A stretch of DNA of 34,478 nucleotides, taken from IMG/VR virus record IMGVR_UViG_3300025009_000287, positions 1-34,478 of that record, one strand, 5' to 3'. A program made the translations under genes and the position numbers. Positions within the stretch are counted from its first letter, which is position 1. The number at the start of each line of letters is the position of its first letter. This DNA is from a virus. Positions 13,038-21,520 of the stretch are shown here, piece by piece. The notes beneath the pieces were generated by a model. The model was not told where the DNA came from and searched no databases. It saw only the letters and a list, made by a program, of their open reading frames with translations.

Positions 13038-13611
13038 TTTTTGCCAGGAATACCTAGTTGACCTCAATGCAACACAGGCGGCAATTCGGTCTGGATATTC
13101 AAAAAAAACAGCCGAAGTAATCGGGCATGAAAACTTAAGAAAACCTAAGTTACAAGAATATATTCAAAAAAAACGGGCAGATAGAGCGAACAGGCTTGAA
13201 GTTTCCGCAGACAAAACCATCCTCGAATTGGCTAGAATGGCCTATCTTGATCCAAGAAAATTCTTTAATGCAGACGGGACCCTAAAACCCGTAATTGATT
13301 TAGATGATGATACAGCCAGGTCGCTGGCCGGGATGGAAACGAGCTTCAAATATTCAAAAAATTCAGACGGAGACATCGAGCGGGAAACAATTAAAAAAAT
13401 AAAAATAGCGGATAAGTTATCAGCTCTCAAGGAATTAGGAAAACATCAAGGCATCTTTAAAGCAGATAACGAGCAGAGGGGGGAAGCTGATCAGGCGGCC
13501 AGGGATCTGTTTATGTCAGAACTGTTTACCGCAATTTCAGCAGCCAATGGGCGTGGCCTCCCCGAACCGAGGCAGAAAATGATCGAAAGTGATGGCGGTG
13601 TGGAAAAATGA
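13003..13611 (+). CDS. terS: Terminase small subunit
   Basis: 202 residues from a TTG with AAGGA upstream. The opening LTAKQLSFCQEYLVDLNATQ, then AAIRSGYSKKTAEVIGHENL is the classic N-terminal helix-turn-helix of Terminase_2-type small subunits that bind the packaging site. The middle holds oligomerisation helices and the C-terminus should contact the large subunit. It overlaps the large subunit gene by 4 bases (ATGA). Confident family call; the TTG start is the only one that keeps the conserved beginning. Confidence 0.88.
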   Translation: MTTRDLTAKQLSFCQEYLVDLNATQAAIRSGYSKKTAEVIGHENLRKPKLQEYIQKKRADRANRLEVSADKTILELARMAYLDPRKFFNADGTLKPVIDLDDDTARSLAGMETSFKYSKNSDGDIERETIKKIKIADKLSALKELGKHQGIFKADNEQRGEADQAARDLFMSELFTAISAANGRGLPEPRQKMIESDGGVEK

Positions 13612-15299
13612 CGCCCAAAAACATACCAAATTTTGACTTTCGGGATCAGGTTGGGGCCTGTTCACAAGTGACTACCGTTCTTAAAAATTTCGACCCCTGG
13701 GCAGACGATCCAAAAGAAATCCCCCTTGACGATTTTGATCCTGTCCTGGACCGGACAGAAAAAGAAAGCAGGCATCACCTTGAGTCCGGAAAGAAGTCTT
13801 TATCATACGATGAGATGTTTTCAAAACTGGTGGATCGATGGTGGCGGCTCAACAACTTATATTACATCATCGACAGATACGGCAAGAGGGTTTTATTCAA
13901 ACCCAACACAGAACAAACCCGGCTATACGATACCATGTGGTTCCAAAATTTAATTCTTAAGGCCCGTCAACGTGGGTTCACGACTTTCATAGATTTGTTC
14001 TTCCTGGATGCATGTCTGTTCGTATCCGACACAGAGGCCGGGATCATCGCCCATAACCGGGAAGACGTAAGTAAAATTTTCCGAAGAAAGATACTTTATC
14101 CGTATGAGAATCTTCCGGATGCTATCAAGGCTTTCCGGACAACGATATCAAAGTCAAAAACAGAGATCCATTTCAATAATAATTCTATCATTTCTGTTGG
14201 GACATCGATGCGCTCTGGGACTTTGAATTTATTGCACGTTTCTGAGTTCGGGAAGGTTTGCGCCAGGTACCCGGAAAAAGCCCGTGAAATAGTCACAGGA
14301 TCGTTCGAGGCGATCCATACACAGACCGGGGAGGCCCTTGTCTTTGTTGAATCCACAGCGGAGGGTAAGGCCGGATATTTTTTTAATTTCTGCAAAGAAG
14401 CCCAAGACCGGGACAAGCTGGGCCGGAAACCAACCAAGACAGAATTTAAGTTTCATTTTTTCCCATGGTGGGACAATACGGACAACGAGCAAGAAGAAGC
14501 GGTCCCAATTCCGACAGAGATGATAAAATATTTTGAAGAGATCGAGGTCAAGATCGGCCGGCCGCTATCACCAGCCAAGCGCTATTGGTATATCAGCAAA
14601 TGGCGCAATCTCGGGGAGGATATGAAGCGTGAGAATCCTTCAACGCCTGAAGAGGCTTTCAATCAGGCCATTATCGGAGCTTACTTCACAAATCAATTTA
14701 ATTTGATCAGGAAAGAGCGAAGGATATGTAAGGTCCCACACAATTCGTCATTTTCCGTTTTCACATGGTGGGATCTGGGGATGGACGATATCATGGCAAT
14801 ATGGTTCACGCAGGATGTGGGCCGAGAGGTTCATGTCATAAATTATCTGGAGGGATCTGGAGAGGGGTTTGAATTTTATAAAGCAGAACTCGACAAGCTC
14901 GGTTATTCATATGGAATGCACACTGCACCACACGATATCAAGGTGCGAGAAATAGGGCCAGGAATTAGTCGGTGGGCATCTGCAAAAGCGATCGGAATAT
15001 CTTTCAACCTAGTCCCCAGGCCAGCATCAAAAATAGATTCGGTTAATGCGGCCAGGAGATTTATGAATATATGCTGGTTCGATGAAGAAAATTGCGAGAA
15101 GGGCCTTACCAGGCTCGAAAATTATAGGAAAAAATGGAATGAGCATACCGAGTCTTTTATGGACACTCCCTTGCACGACATAAACAGCAATGGCGCTGAT
15201 GCCTTTCAAACATTATCGGCAGGGCATCATTTTAAGCCATCGATGGGAGCTGTTATCCACGTTGAGCAAGCGAATATAAACCAGAGAGGCTGGACATAG
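13608..15299 (+). CDS. terL: Terminase large subunit (ATPase-nuclease)
   Basis: 563 residues. The ATPase domain carries a Walker A variant K-A-R-Q-R-G-F-T-T at 118-126, common in phage large terminases, and a Walker B segment LLHVSEF near 207-213 with the catalytic Glu, followed by the coupling motif VESTAEG. The nuclease domain shows acidic clusters in TWWDLGMDD near 388, HDIK near 442 and HDINSNGADAF near 523, matching the RNase H-like headful nuclease. It should pump DNA into proheads and cut the concatemer. It overlaps the small subunit and is followed 15 bases later by the portal. Confidence 0.92.
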   Translation: MTPKNIPNFDFRDQVGACSQVTTVLKNFDPWADDPKEIPLDDFDPVLDRTEKESRHHLESGKKSLSYDEMFSKLVDRWWRLNNLYYIIDRYGKRVLFKPNTEQTRLYDTMWFQNLILKARQRGFTTFIDLFFLDACLFVSDTEAGIIAHNREDVSKIFRRKILYPYENLPDAIKAFRTTISKSKTEIHFNNNSIISVGTSMRSGTLNLLHVSEFGKVCARYPEKAREIVTGSFEAIHTQTGEALVFVESTAEGKAGYFFNFCKEAQDRDKLGRKPTKTEFKFHFFPWWDNTDNEQEEAVPIPTEMIKYFEEIEVKIGRPLSPAKRYWYISKWRNLGEDMKRENPSTPEEAFNQAIIGAYFTNQFNLIRKERRICKVPHNSSFSVFTWWDLGMDDIMAIWFTQDVGREVHVINYLEGSGEGFEFYKAELDKLGYSYGMHTAPHDIKVREIGPGISRWASAKAIGISFNLVPRPASKIDSVNAARRFMNICWFDEENCEKGLTRLENYRKKWNEHTESFMDTPLHDINSNGADAFQTLSAGHHFKPSMGAVIHVEQANINQRGWT

Positions 15300-15314
15300 G
15301 GAAAAAATAAAACA

Positions 15315-16805
15315 ATGGCAATGATCGAATTTAAAAACAATGCACAGCTTGACACAGAAGAGGCCGCAAGGCTTGCTGTGGAGAAAGAAGCCCGTGACCG
15401 CCAGACAAGACCTGTTATAACGGGCTTATCATCATACTTGATGGGATTGTGGGAAGCTGCAAAAGATGCGAAAGACCCTATCGAAACAATTTTGATTGAA
15501 TCTCTCCGGCAACTCAGGGGGGAATACGATCCTGATAAACAGGCAGAGATAACGGCATCCGGCGCACCGGAGACTTTTATGATGCTGACGGACGAAAAAT
15601 GCAGCGCAGTTTCATCCTGGATAAACGATATTCTGTTCCCGGGGGGGGACAAACCTTGGGGAATAAAACCAACACCTGTACCCGACCTGAATCCAGCCCA
15701 GGCTGAACAAATAAAAGGGTCAGTCCTCATGGAAATGCAGAACACGGTCAGGTATGAGCTGCTTGTATCAATGCAGTCCGGTCAAATTACTGATCAGGCC
15801 CAGGCACAACAGTTTGTCCTTCAGGCTCTTGAGTCCAGGGCGCAAGAGGTTGCCCATGAAATCAGAGAAGGAATGGAGGCCGCAGCAAAAGAAGCCCGTG
15901 ACCGGATAGAAATTAAACTCCACGATGTCGTTCTTGAAGCAGGATGGGAAGATGCAGTTTCAGAAGCGATTGATGATATTGTCACATTCAAGGCCGGGAT
16001 TGTAAAAGGTCCGGTTCTGAGAAAAAAGAAGCGGCTGAAATGGAATACAGTAGCACCAGACTCTGAAACAGACCAGGGCTATCAACCCAACAGACCAGCG
16101 GCAATCGTTTCGGACGAAGTGAGCATAGATTTCAATCGTGTTTCCCCTTTCGATGTTTATCCATTACCGAATTCTAAAACTCCTCAAGATGGGATGATAG
16201 AGCGGCACCGGTTATCCAGGAAATATTTGACATCCCTGATCGGAGTTAAAGGGTTTGATGATGAGGCTATCCGTCTTGTGTTGCAAGATTATGGCAGTGG
16301 CGGTGGAGGGTCATGGCTGTTGGTATCAATTGATACTCTCAGACAGAAACTTGAGGATCGCCCGGACGAGTGGCGGTCGCCTGAACAAAATATAGACGCC
16401 CTACAATTTTGGGTGAATGTCCAGGGTTTACTATTGCTCCATTACGGCATGAGCCCGGAGGATATCCAAGACCCGTTCGCTGATTATCCCGTGGAGGCAT
16501 GGCTTATCGGTCGGTATGTGATAAAAGCTGAGGTCAACGGTGATCCGCTTGGTCGAGTTCCATACAATTTTGCCAGTTTCAGGAAAAGGCCTGGGTCAAT
16601 ATGGGGGTCAGGAGTGCCGGAAATTATCCGGGATTCCCAGTCTGCCTGCAATGCGTCCGCAAGAGCGATTATCGCAAACATGGGTATTTCTTCAGGCCCG
16701 CAGGTGATGGTTGATCAATCACAGTTACCCCCAGGCGCAAGGGTGACGTCCCTCTATCCCTGGAAAGTACCGGAATCTTGCATTCGGTGGATCTTCTTCA
16801 AATAG
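15315..16805 (+). pseudogene. Portal protein, N-terminal part (split by a frameshift)
   Basis: 496 residues before a premature TAG. Sequence features (LMGLWEAAKDAK, ASGAPETFMMLTDEKCSAV, RVSPFDVYPLPNS, LGRVPYNFASFRKRPGSIWG, ANMGISSGPQVMVD) are those of P22-like podovirus portals, the dodecameric DNA gate between head and tail. The protein should continue into the +1 frame: joined to the next ORF it would be about 714 residues, close to P22 gp1 (725). The frame must change between 16747 and 16803; the best match is just after TSLYPWK (near 16764). A run of eight G at about 15640 is in frame. Either a real inactivating mutation, a sequence error or a recoding site. Confidence 0.82.
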
Positions 16806-16833
16806 GCCAGTTGATTTCTTTGTCCCGCCGTCT

Positions 16834-17457
16834 GTGGCTGGTGAGCTGATCCAGGTATATCAGTTTTTCTCAAATGAGGCTGATAACAAAACAGGCGTCC
16901 CAAAGTATTCATATGGTGGGGAGGCCAAAGGCGGTGCGCTTGACACGGCAACCGGGTTCACGACAATGATGAGCAATGCTACCCGTGGGATCAAACGGGT
17001 AATCAAAAATATAGACAAAGGGATTATCGAGCCCAGTATTGTTCGGACCCATGAGTTTCAACTCCTTATGTTCAACGATCCGGAATATTCTCAAGGAGAC
17101 ATCAAGATTATCGCCAAGGGCTCAACGGCTATGGTTGCAAAAGAGCAGTCAGCGTTAAGGCGCAATGAGTTACTTGGTATCGTGACAAACAGACCGGCCA
17201 TTCTGGATATTATCGGAAAGACCGGGCTGGCGTCTATGTTAAGAGAGATTTTTGCGCTAGCTGATTTTAAAGATGATGATATTGTTCCTGATAAAAAAAC
17301 GATGGCCATGCGTGCGCAGCAAGAGCAGCAAATGCTTCTTGATCAACAGGCCATGGGAGCAAAAGAAGATAGACCCGATACCGGGAAAAAGAAACTCGAT
17401 CAGAAAACCGACGCTGCCGGGAATAAGGCTGGTGGTGCGGATGTGAGGGTGGCGTAA
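16834..17457 (+). pseudogene. Portal protein, C-terminal part
   Basis: The frame is open back to 16747, and residues before the nominal GTG start (S-S-S-N-R-P-V-D-F-F-V-P-P) are clearly still portal sequence, so this is not an independent gene start. It continues with VAGELIQVYQFFSNEADNKT, then TGFTTMMSNATRGIKRVIKN (helices of the portal stem/wing) and ends with a charged Gln-rich tail like other podovirus portals. No ribosome-binding site precedes 16834. It needs a +1 shift from the preceding ORF to be expressed as a functional portal. Confidence 0.8.
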
Positions 17458-17459
17458 CG

Positions 17460-17924
17460 ATGACAACCATAGCCTATAAAGACGGAATAATCGCTTATGA
17501 CAGCCGGATTGTCCAGGGAATAACAATTTGCGATGATGATTTTGAGAAGTGCATTTTTAAAGACGGATTCTTTTTCTTCTTGTCCGGGCCCACCTGTGAT
17601 TATGAAAAATTCATGAATCATTTTATAAACAACCGTGATGAATCTAATCTGCCGGTTGAAGGGGTCGGGGCTTTTGTTTATGATAAAAAATTAGGGGCAC
17701 TATACCAAGTCCAGAACAGTGAAAACAGCTTTTGGTATGTCAGAATGGAAACGGCAAAGATCTGTTCCATCGGTTCAGGATCAGACCATGCCATCACTGC
17801 AATGGATATGGGCGCTTCCGCAGAGGCCGCTATTAAAATGGCTATGAAACGGGACACATGCACGGGGGGAAGGATTAGAACCTTTAAAATTTTTGGGTAT
17901 GGCCTTCAAGAAAATCCGCAATAA
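17460..17924 (+). CDS. HslV-like Ntn-hydrolase (threonine protease), candidate prohead protease
   Basis: 154 residues starting M-T-T-I-A-Y, so removal of Met would expose an N-terminal Thr nucleophile. Relative to HslV (T1, D17, K33) the residues T2, D14 in AYDSR and K30 in DFEKCIFKDG line up, and IGSGSDHAITAMDMGASAEA followed by A-I-K-M-A matches the HslV/proteasome GSG motif and following helix. Such hydrolases form ring-shaped compartments. It sits between portal and scaffold, where prohead maturation proteases usually lie, and no S14, S49 or U35 protease gene is seen in the head module. Removal of scaffold or trimming of coat is therefore the likely job. It starts 2 bases after the portal stop. 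Confidence 0.8.
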   Translation: MTTIAYKDGIIAYDSRIVQGITICDDDFEKCIFKDGFFFFLSGPTCDYEKFMNHFINNRDESNLPVEGVGAFVYDKKLGALYQVQNSENSFWYVRMETAKICSIGSGSDHAITAMDMGASAEAAIKMAMKRDTCTGGRIRTFKIFGYGLQENPQ

Positions 17925-17951
17925 TGAATAAAAAAAGGGGGATGCATAAAA

Positions 17952-18071
17952 ATGCCTGAATACAAATGCCATATAGATAAAGAGCAGTTCCCATGGGAAA
18001 CCAGGGTGTTTATTACGAAACCATCCAGTAACAGATATTACGAGAGGATGAAAAGTTATGCTCATAGATAA
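17952..18071 (+). CDS. Small hypothetical protein (39 residues)
   Basis: Starts M-P-E-Y-K-C-H-I-D-K and ends with KPSSNRYYERMKSYAHR; a GGGGG run lies 12 nt upstream. It overlaps the next gene by 14 bases. Basic, no family recognised; plausible because it fills the gap between two head-region genes in operon spacing. Confidence 0.45.
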   Translation: MPEYKCHIDKEQFPWETRVFITKPSSNRYYERMKSYAHR

Positions 18072-18471
18072 AGAAACCACGCTCGGAGATCTGAACCGGA
18101 TCGACCGTGACAATTTCAATCACATCGACAGCCACCACGGGAAGATTTATAGTTTTACGACGATTGAGTCTGCTTTAAAATTTGTGGGGCATTGTGTCGA
18201 TACCGCTATGCGTAAAAGCGGTATCAAGATCAGACCCGGCATGACCCCTGAAAGAATTGAGCGGATGTGCAGGTCAAGAGAGGTCAGGGTTGAAGAGCGG
18301 GATTACGGTCCAGATGAAGAACTTTATCTTTCCGGATTGTTCATCTATGACAAAAAAGAAATATCAGCTTTCGCATCACGGCCTTTTTACAGAAAGTCAG
18401 AGCTGTCTATGATCCCTCAATTCTATGTACGGACAACTGTTAAATGGAGTACCTCAGATGAAACAAATTGA
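18058..18471 (+). CDS. Hypothetical head-region protein
   Basis: 137 residues starting MLIDKETTLGDLNRIDRDNF; GAGG lies upstream. Mixed alpha/beta with an RPGMTPERIERMCRSREV helix and a LYLSGLFIYDKKEISAF strand pair; no signal, membrane segment or known motif. Located in the late operon between protease and scaffold genes. I do not recognise a family. Confidence 0.65.
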   Translation: MLIDKETTLGDLNRIDRDNFNHIDSHHGKIYSFTTIESALKFVGHCVDTAMRKSGIKIRPGMTPERIERMCRSREVRVEERDYGPDEELYLSGLFIYDKKEISAFASRPFYRKSELSMIPQFYVRTTVKWSTSDETN

Positions 18472-18745
18472 TTCAAACAATCAAAAAGACAAGATGGCAT
18501 TGAGCTCTATTCTGGCCTTACGAATCAACAAAGATTTTGAAAGTTATATGGAGTTCATCGGCAGGCAATTGTCCGATATAAGAGAGACCAATGATCACGC
18601 TACCGGCCAGCAGCGTGACTGGAATCAGGGTTGGTGTCAGGCATTCCAGTATATCCTTAACCTTCCAGGGTTGGCCGAAACCTTGCGTAGACAAGAAATC
18701 GACGCCCAAAGAGCCCCGGAATTTATCAGTCAAAAGCGTTTTTAA
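18458..18745 (+). CDS. Hypothetical head-region protein
   Basis: 95 residues from the ATG at 18458, preferred over an upstream ATG at 18425 because GGAG lies 9 nt before it. Helical throughout (ILALRINKDFESYMEFIGRQ; WNQGWCQAFQYILNLPGL). Phage small proteins of this helical type with a W-x-x-G-W/x-x-x-A pattern occur in podovirus head modules, function unknown. It overlaps the previous gene by 14 bases. Confidence 0.6.
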   Translation: MKQIDSNNQKDKMALSSILALRINKDFESYMEFIGRQLSDIRETNDHATGQQRDWNQGWCQAFQYILNLPGLAETLRRQEIDAQRAPEFISQKRF

Positions 18746-18776
18746 AAATTAAAGAAGCAATAGATTCACCACTATG

Positions 18777-18802
18777 TTTTACAGATATCTTTATCTGTAA
18801 AA
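18777..18802. promoter_or_regulatory. Perfect 11-bp-arm inverted repeat upstream of scaffold
   Basis: TTTTACAGATA and TATCTGTAAAA flank TCTT. It lies in the 179-base gap 18746-18924 before the scaffold gene. No U-run follows on the plus strand beyond the arm; could be an attenuator, RNA-processing site or protein-binding site. The rest of this gap holds nothing else recognisable. Confidence 0.5.
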
Positions 18803-18924
18803 CCTTCCTTGATTATCAGGGCATAATCCCACAAGCTTATCCCATATACGCAGGATACTGTATCAACAGCCCTGTATAAACCAAAACGAGACCGTCAAGG
18901 CCGTTTTAAATTTAAGGAAAACGT

Positions 18925-19875
18925 ATGAACGATTTTATCCCGGTAGCAGTCCAGAGGGCCGGAGAATTATCCGACACCCTCCAAAAAGAATTAACCGACC
19001 CAAAGCCCAAGGATATTCCCCAAACGGAACCCAAGGACACTTTGCCGCCAAATTTTCCTGGTGATCTACCATCATCCCCACCCACAGAGACAGACACTTC
19101 TGATTACAAGGCTAAATACTTATCGCTTCAGGGCAAATACAATGCTGAGGTGCCAAAGCTGACCATGGAAATCAGGAACCTAAAATCGCAGGTGGTTTCA
19201 CTTGAAGAGCAAGTTTCCACATTATTAATCAATAAAAATCAAAATGCGGAAAAAGGTGAGGTCTTAAACAAAGAGCAGTTCGAACAGTACGGCAAGGAAT
19301 TCGGGTCCCTGGTAGATGAAATCCAGCAGCTTAAAAAACAGAATGCTGATTTTTCCGCTCAGATTGATTCACTTCAATCGGCACCGAAAGGGACAAATAA
19401 TCACGAAGCATATATGAACGGAGTAATTGACGCCATTGCAAGACTCGGCGCAAACTTCGATATTATGAACATCGATCCGGTTTTTATCGGATGGCTGAAA
19501 CAGGTTCCCCCAGGTGATTATGAAGACAGGCATGCCAAACTTAAAAGAGCTGAAGCAGCAATGGACCTCCCCGCTACCGTTGAGATTTTTAAAACATATT
19601 TAGGCCAGATTCAACCGCCAGCACAGGACAGTGGTGGTCCAACTCTTGGAAAGAAGCCAGCGGCCAACATACCAAATATTCAGCCGCCCCATACATTGAC
19701 TGGTTCGGATGTCAATCCAAATGCGTCAGGGGACAAGAAGGTTTGGAGCCGGGCCGAGATTCTGAAGTTTCACACAGATCAAACGGCAGGCGTATACAGA
19801 GGTCGGGAAGCTGAGGTCGCAGAAATAGACGCTAAAATTTTTGCAGCAGCGAGAGAAGGAAGAGTCAGTGCCTGA
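18925..19875 (+). CDS. Scaffolding protein
   Basis: 316 residues with AAGGA upstream. A proline-rich acidic N-terminus (about 25-60) is followed by a long coiled coil (about 70-155, heptads in KLTMEIRNLKSQVVSLEEQV and EIQQLKKQNADFSAQIDSL), a helical middle and a C-terminal basic/helical tail (WSRAEILKFHTDQTAGVYRG) likely to bind coat. Layout and position directly before the coat gene are typical of podovirus scaffolds, which template prohead assembly and leave or are degraded. The HslV-like protease upstream is a candidate degrader. Confidence 0.82.
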   Translation: MNDFIPVAVQRAGELSDTLQKELTDPKPKDIPQTEPKDTLPPNFPGDLPSSPPTETDTSDYKAKYLSLQGKYNAEVPKLTMEIRNLKSQVVSLEEQVSTLLINKNQNAEKGEVLNKEQFEQYGKEFGSLVDEIQQLKKQNADFSAQIDSLQSAPKGTNNHEAYMNGVIDAIARLGANFDIMNIDPVFIGWLKQVPPGDYEDRHAKLKRAEAAMDLPATVEIFKTYLGQIQPPAQDSGGPTLGKKPAANIPNIQPPHTLTGSDVNPNASGDKKVWSRAEILKFHTDQTAGVYRGREAEVAEIDAKIFAAAREGRVSA

Positions 19876-19893
19876 TAGCCACAGGAGGCTATT

Positions 19894-20844
19894 ATGGCTT
19901 ATCCAATTGACGCCGGGTTAGGCGATTATAAATTAGCAAATGGACTTTCCGGGACATATATCCCGGAAATATGGAGCGGAAAGCTCCTTGTAAAATTTTA
20001 CGCAGCAACCGTGTTCGGGGCAATAGCAAACACCGATTATGAGGGTGAAATCACAGCCCACGGAGATAAAGTCATTATCCGGACCATTCCTGATATGACA
20101 ATCAGGGATTATGAAATCGGTGCTGGCTTACAGTACGAAAGACCAACCGCCAGCAAAGTTGAACTCTTAATTGATAAGGGTAAATATTTTGGTGTGTCCA
20201 TCAATGATGTCGAGAAAAAACAATCCGATATCAATTATGTCAACAGATGGGCTGAAGACGGATCAGAGCAGATGAAAATCTCGATTGATACCGGTATCCT
20301 CGCCGCCATCCCTGCTTCAGCAGGGACATACAACTATGGAACCACAGCCGGTAAAATTTCGGGTAATATCAGCCTCGGTACCACTGCGGCCGATGGGTCA
20401 GCCGCTATCGCTTTATCAAAAACAACCATCGTGGATAAGATGATTGAATGTGGTCAGGTCCTGACAGAGCAGAATATTCCGGAAACCAATCGATGGTTTG
20501 TTGTTCCGGCCTGGGCGTCTACAAGAATCAAGATCTCTGAATTGTCCGAAGTCAGTTTCTCTGGGGATGGCGTGTCCATGAAGCGGAATGGTAGGATCGG
20601 TGTCATTGACAATTTCGAAATCTATGTTTCCAACAACGTCCTGAGCACGACCGAGGGAGCCGTTAAATGTTTCAGCCTTCTGTTCGGGCACAAATCTGCC
20701 CTGACCTTTGCAAGCCAGTTGGTTGAGAACGAAACCATCCCGAACCCGAATGACTTCGGCAAGCTGATGCGTGGCCTTCAGGTGTATGGATACAAAGTGA
20801 TCAAAGATACTGCGATGGGCCACTTGTACGGGAAAGCAGCATAG
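19894..20844 (+). CDS. Major capsid (coat) protein, HK97 fold
   Basis: 316 residues with a strong AGGAGG. The start MAYPIDAGLGDYKLANGLSG, the RTIPDMTIRDYEIGAGLQYE strand block, the spine-helix region, NRWFVVPAWASTRIKI and the C-terminal FGHKSALTFASQLVENE match tailed-phage coat proteins of the HK97 fold common in podoviruses. It directly follows scaffold and is followed by a strong hairpin at 20861-20893. Expected to be the most abundant virion protein. No obvious N-terminal delta domain, consistent with use of a separate scaffold. Confidence 0.9.
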   Translation: MAYPIDAGLGDYKLANGLSGTYIPEIWSGKLLVKFYAATVFGAIANTDYEGEITAHGDKVIIRTIPDMTIRDYEIGAGLQYERPTASKVELLIDKGKYFGVSINDVEKKQSDINYVNRWAEDGSEQMKISIDTGILAAIPASAGTYNYGTTAGKISGNISLGTTAADGSAAIALSKTTIVDKMIECGQVLTEQNIPETNRWFVVPAWASTRIKISELSEVSFSGDGVSMKRNGRIGVIDNFEIYVSNNVLSTTEGAVKCFSLLFGHKSALTFASQLVENETIPNPNDFGKLMRGLQVYGYKVIKDTAMGHLYGKAA

Positions 20845-20860
20845 TTTTTAAACCACAAAC

Positions 20861-20893
20861 TTAACCCCCTGGGCGACTTACCCGGGGGGTTAA
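20861..20893 (+). terminator. Strong hairpin after the coat gene
   Basis: TTAACCCCCTGGG and CCCGGGGGGTTAA make a 13-bp stem (one G-U) with a 7-nt loop, directly downstream of the coat stop. No U-run follows, so it may be a partial terminator or a 3' stabiliser that keeps coat mRNA abundant. Confidence 0.6.
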
Positions 20894-20931
20894 GAGGTGA
20901 TTATTTAAATAGGAATAGGAGAAAAAAACAC

Positions 20932-21429
20932 ATGAAAAAGAAATTCTTTAGCACCATCGTGATGATAACCTTGGCCTTGCTTTTCGCTTTTCAGAATGCT
21001 TATGCCTTCGAAGAAAAGACCCAATATGTCAGAAAACTTACGTCACAGCTTCTTGAGGTCACTGCCTTTACGGATAACACAAATACTACCGGGTATATCG
21101 ATTTTACCTTTGCCTTGCCAAAAGAAGCGATGGTCCTCGGCTGGAAAGCCCGTGTTACTGCCGGTTTCACCGGAGATACAACCGCTGTGGTTATGGTTGG
21201 TATTTCAGGTGACACAGACAAGTTCTCTGCGAGTACGGCTCAAAGTGTATTGGCCGTCGCTGAGGTAGGGTCCCTGGCTATTGCCGCAGATGCTGCCACC
21301 GGTGCTTTTACTTCCACGGCTCTTACGCCGAGGGTAACTGTTACTGGCAGTTCTGATTTTACCTTCATTAAAACTGCGGCTGCCGGAAAGATGTATATTG
21401 ATATATTCTACATAGATACCAAGGAGTAG
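20932..21429 (+). CDS. Capsid decoration-like protein with a Sec signal peptide
   Basis: 165 residues with AGGAG upstream. Residues 1-25 are a textbook signal peptide (MKKKFF, hydrophobic run, AYA before F26). The remainder (DNTNTTGYIDFTFALPKEAM, then GWKARVTAGFTGDTTAVVMV, FSASTAQSVLAVAEVG, and RVTVTGSSDFTFI) is a beta-sandwich pattern found in phage head-decoration or minor head proteins encoded just after coat. In my knowledge those lack signal peptides. Either this protein is exported, or the N-terminus is removed or retained in the virion. The call as decoration is by position and pattern; the signal peptide is seen directly. Confidence 0.65.
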   Translation: MKKKFFSTIVMITLALLFAFQNAYAFEEKTQYVRKLTSQLLEVTAFTDNTNTTGYIDFTFALPKEAMVLGWKARVTAGFTGDTTAVVMVGISGDTDKFSASTAQSVLAVAEVGSLAIAADAATGAFTSTALTPRVTVTGSSDFTFIKTAAAGKMYIDIFYIDTKE

Positions 21430-21465
21430 AATAGAGACCCAATCCCACTGTTTAATCATTATCCG

Positions 21466-21500
21466 CTATGGGGGTTCGATAACCGATTCCCCATAGTTTT
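21466..21500 (+). terminator. Rho-independent-type terminator/attenuator after the decoration gene
   Basis: CTATGGGG (21466-21473) and CCCCATAG (21489-21496) form an 8-bp stem with an inner GTT/AAC pairing, followed by TTTT. It separates the coat/decoration genes from the connector genes and may lower downstream expression. Confidence 0.6.
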
Positions 21501-21520
21501 AACTCGAATGGAGAACCTAT

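Noticed and set aside
15227-15745. 172-residue minus-strand ORF
   Set aside because: Antisense to the terminase and portal coding sequences, which have family motifs.
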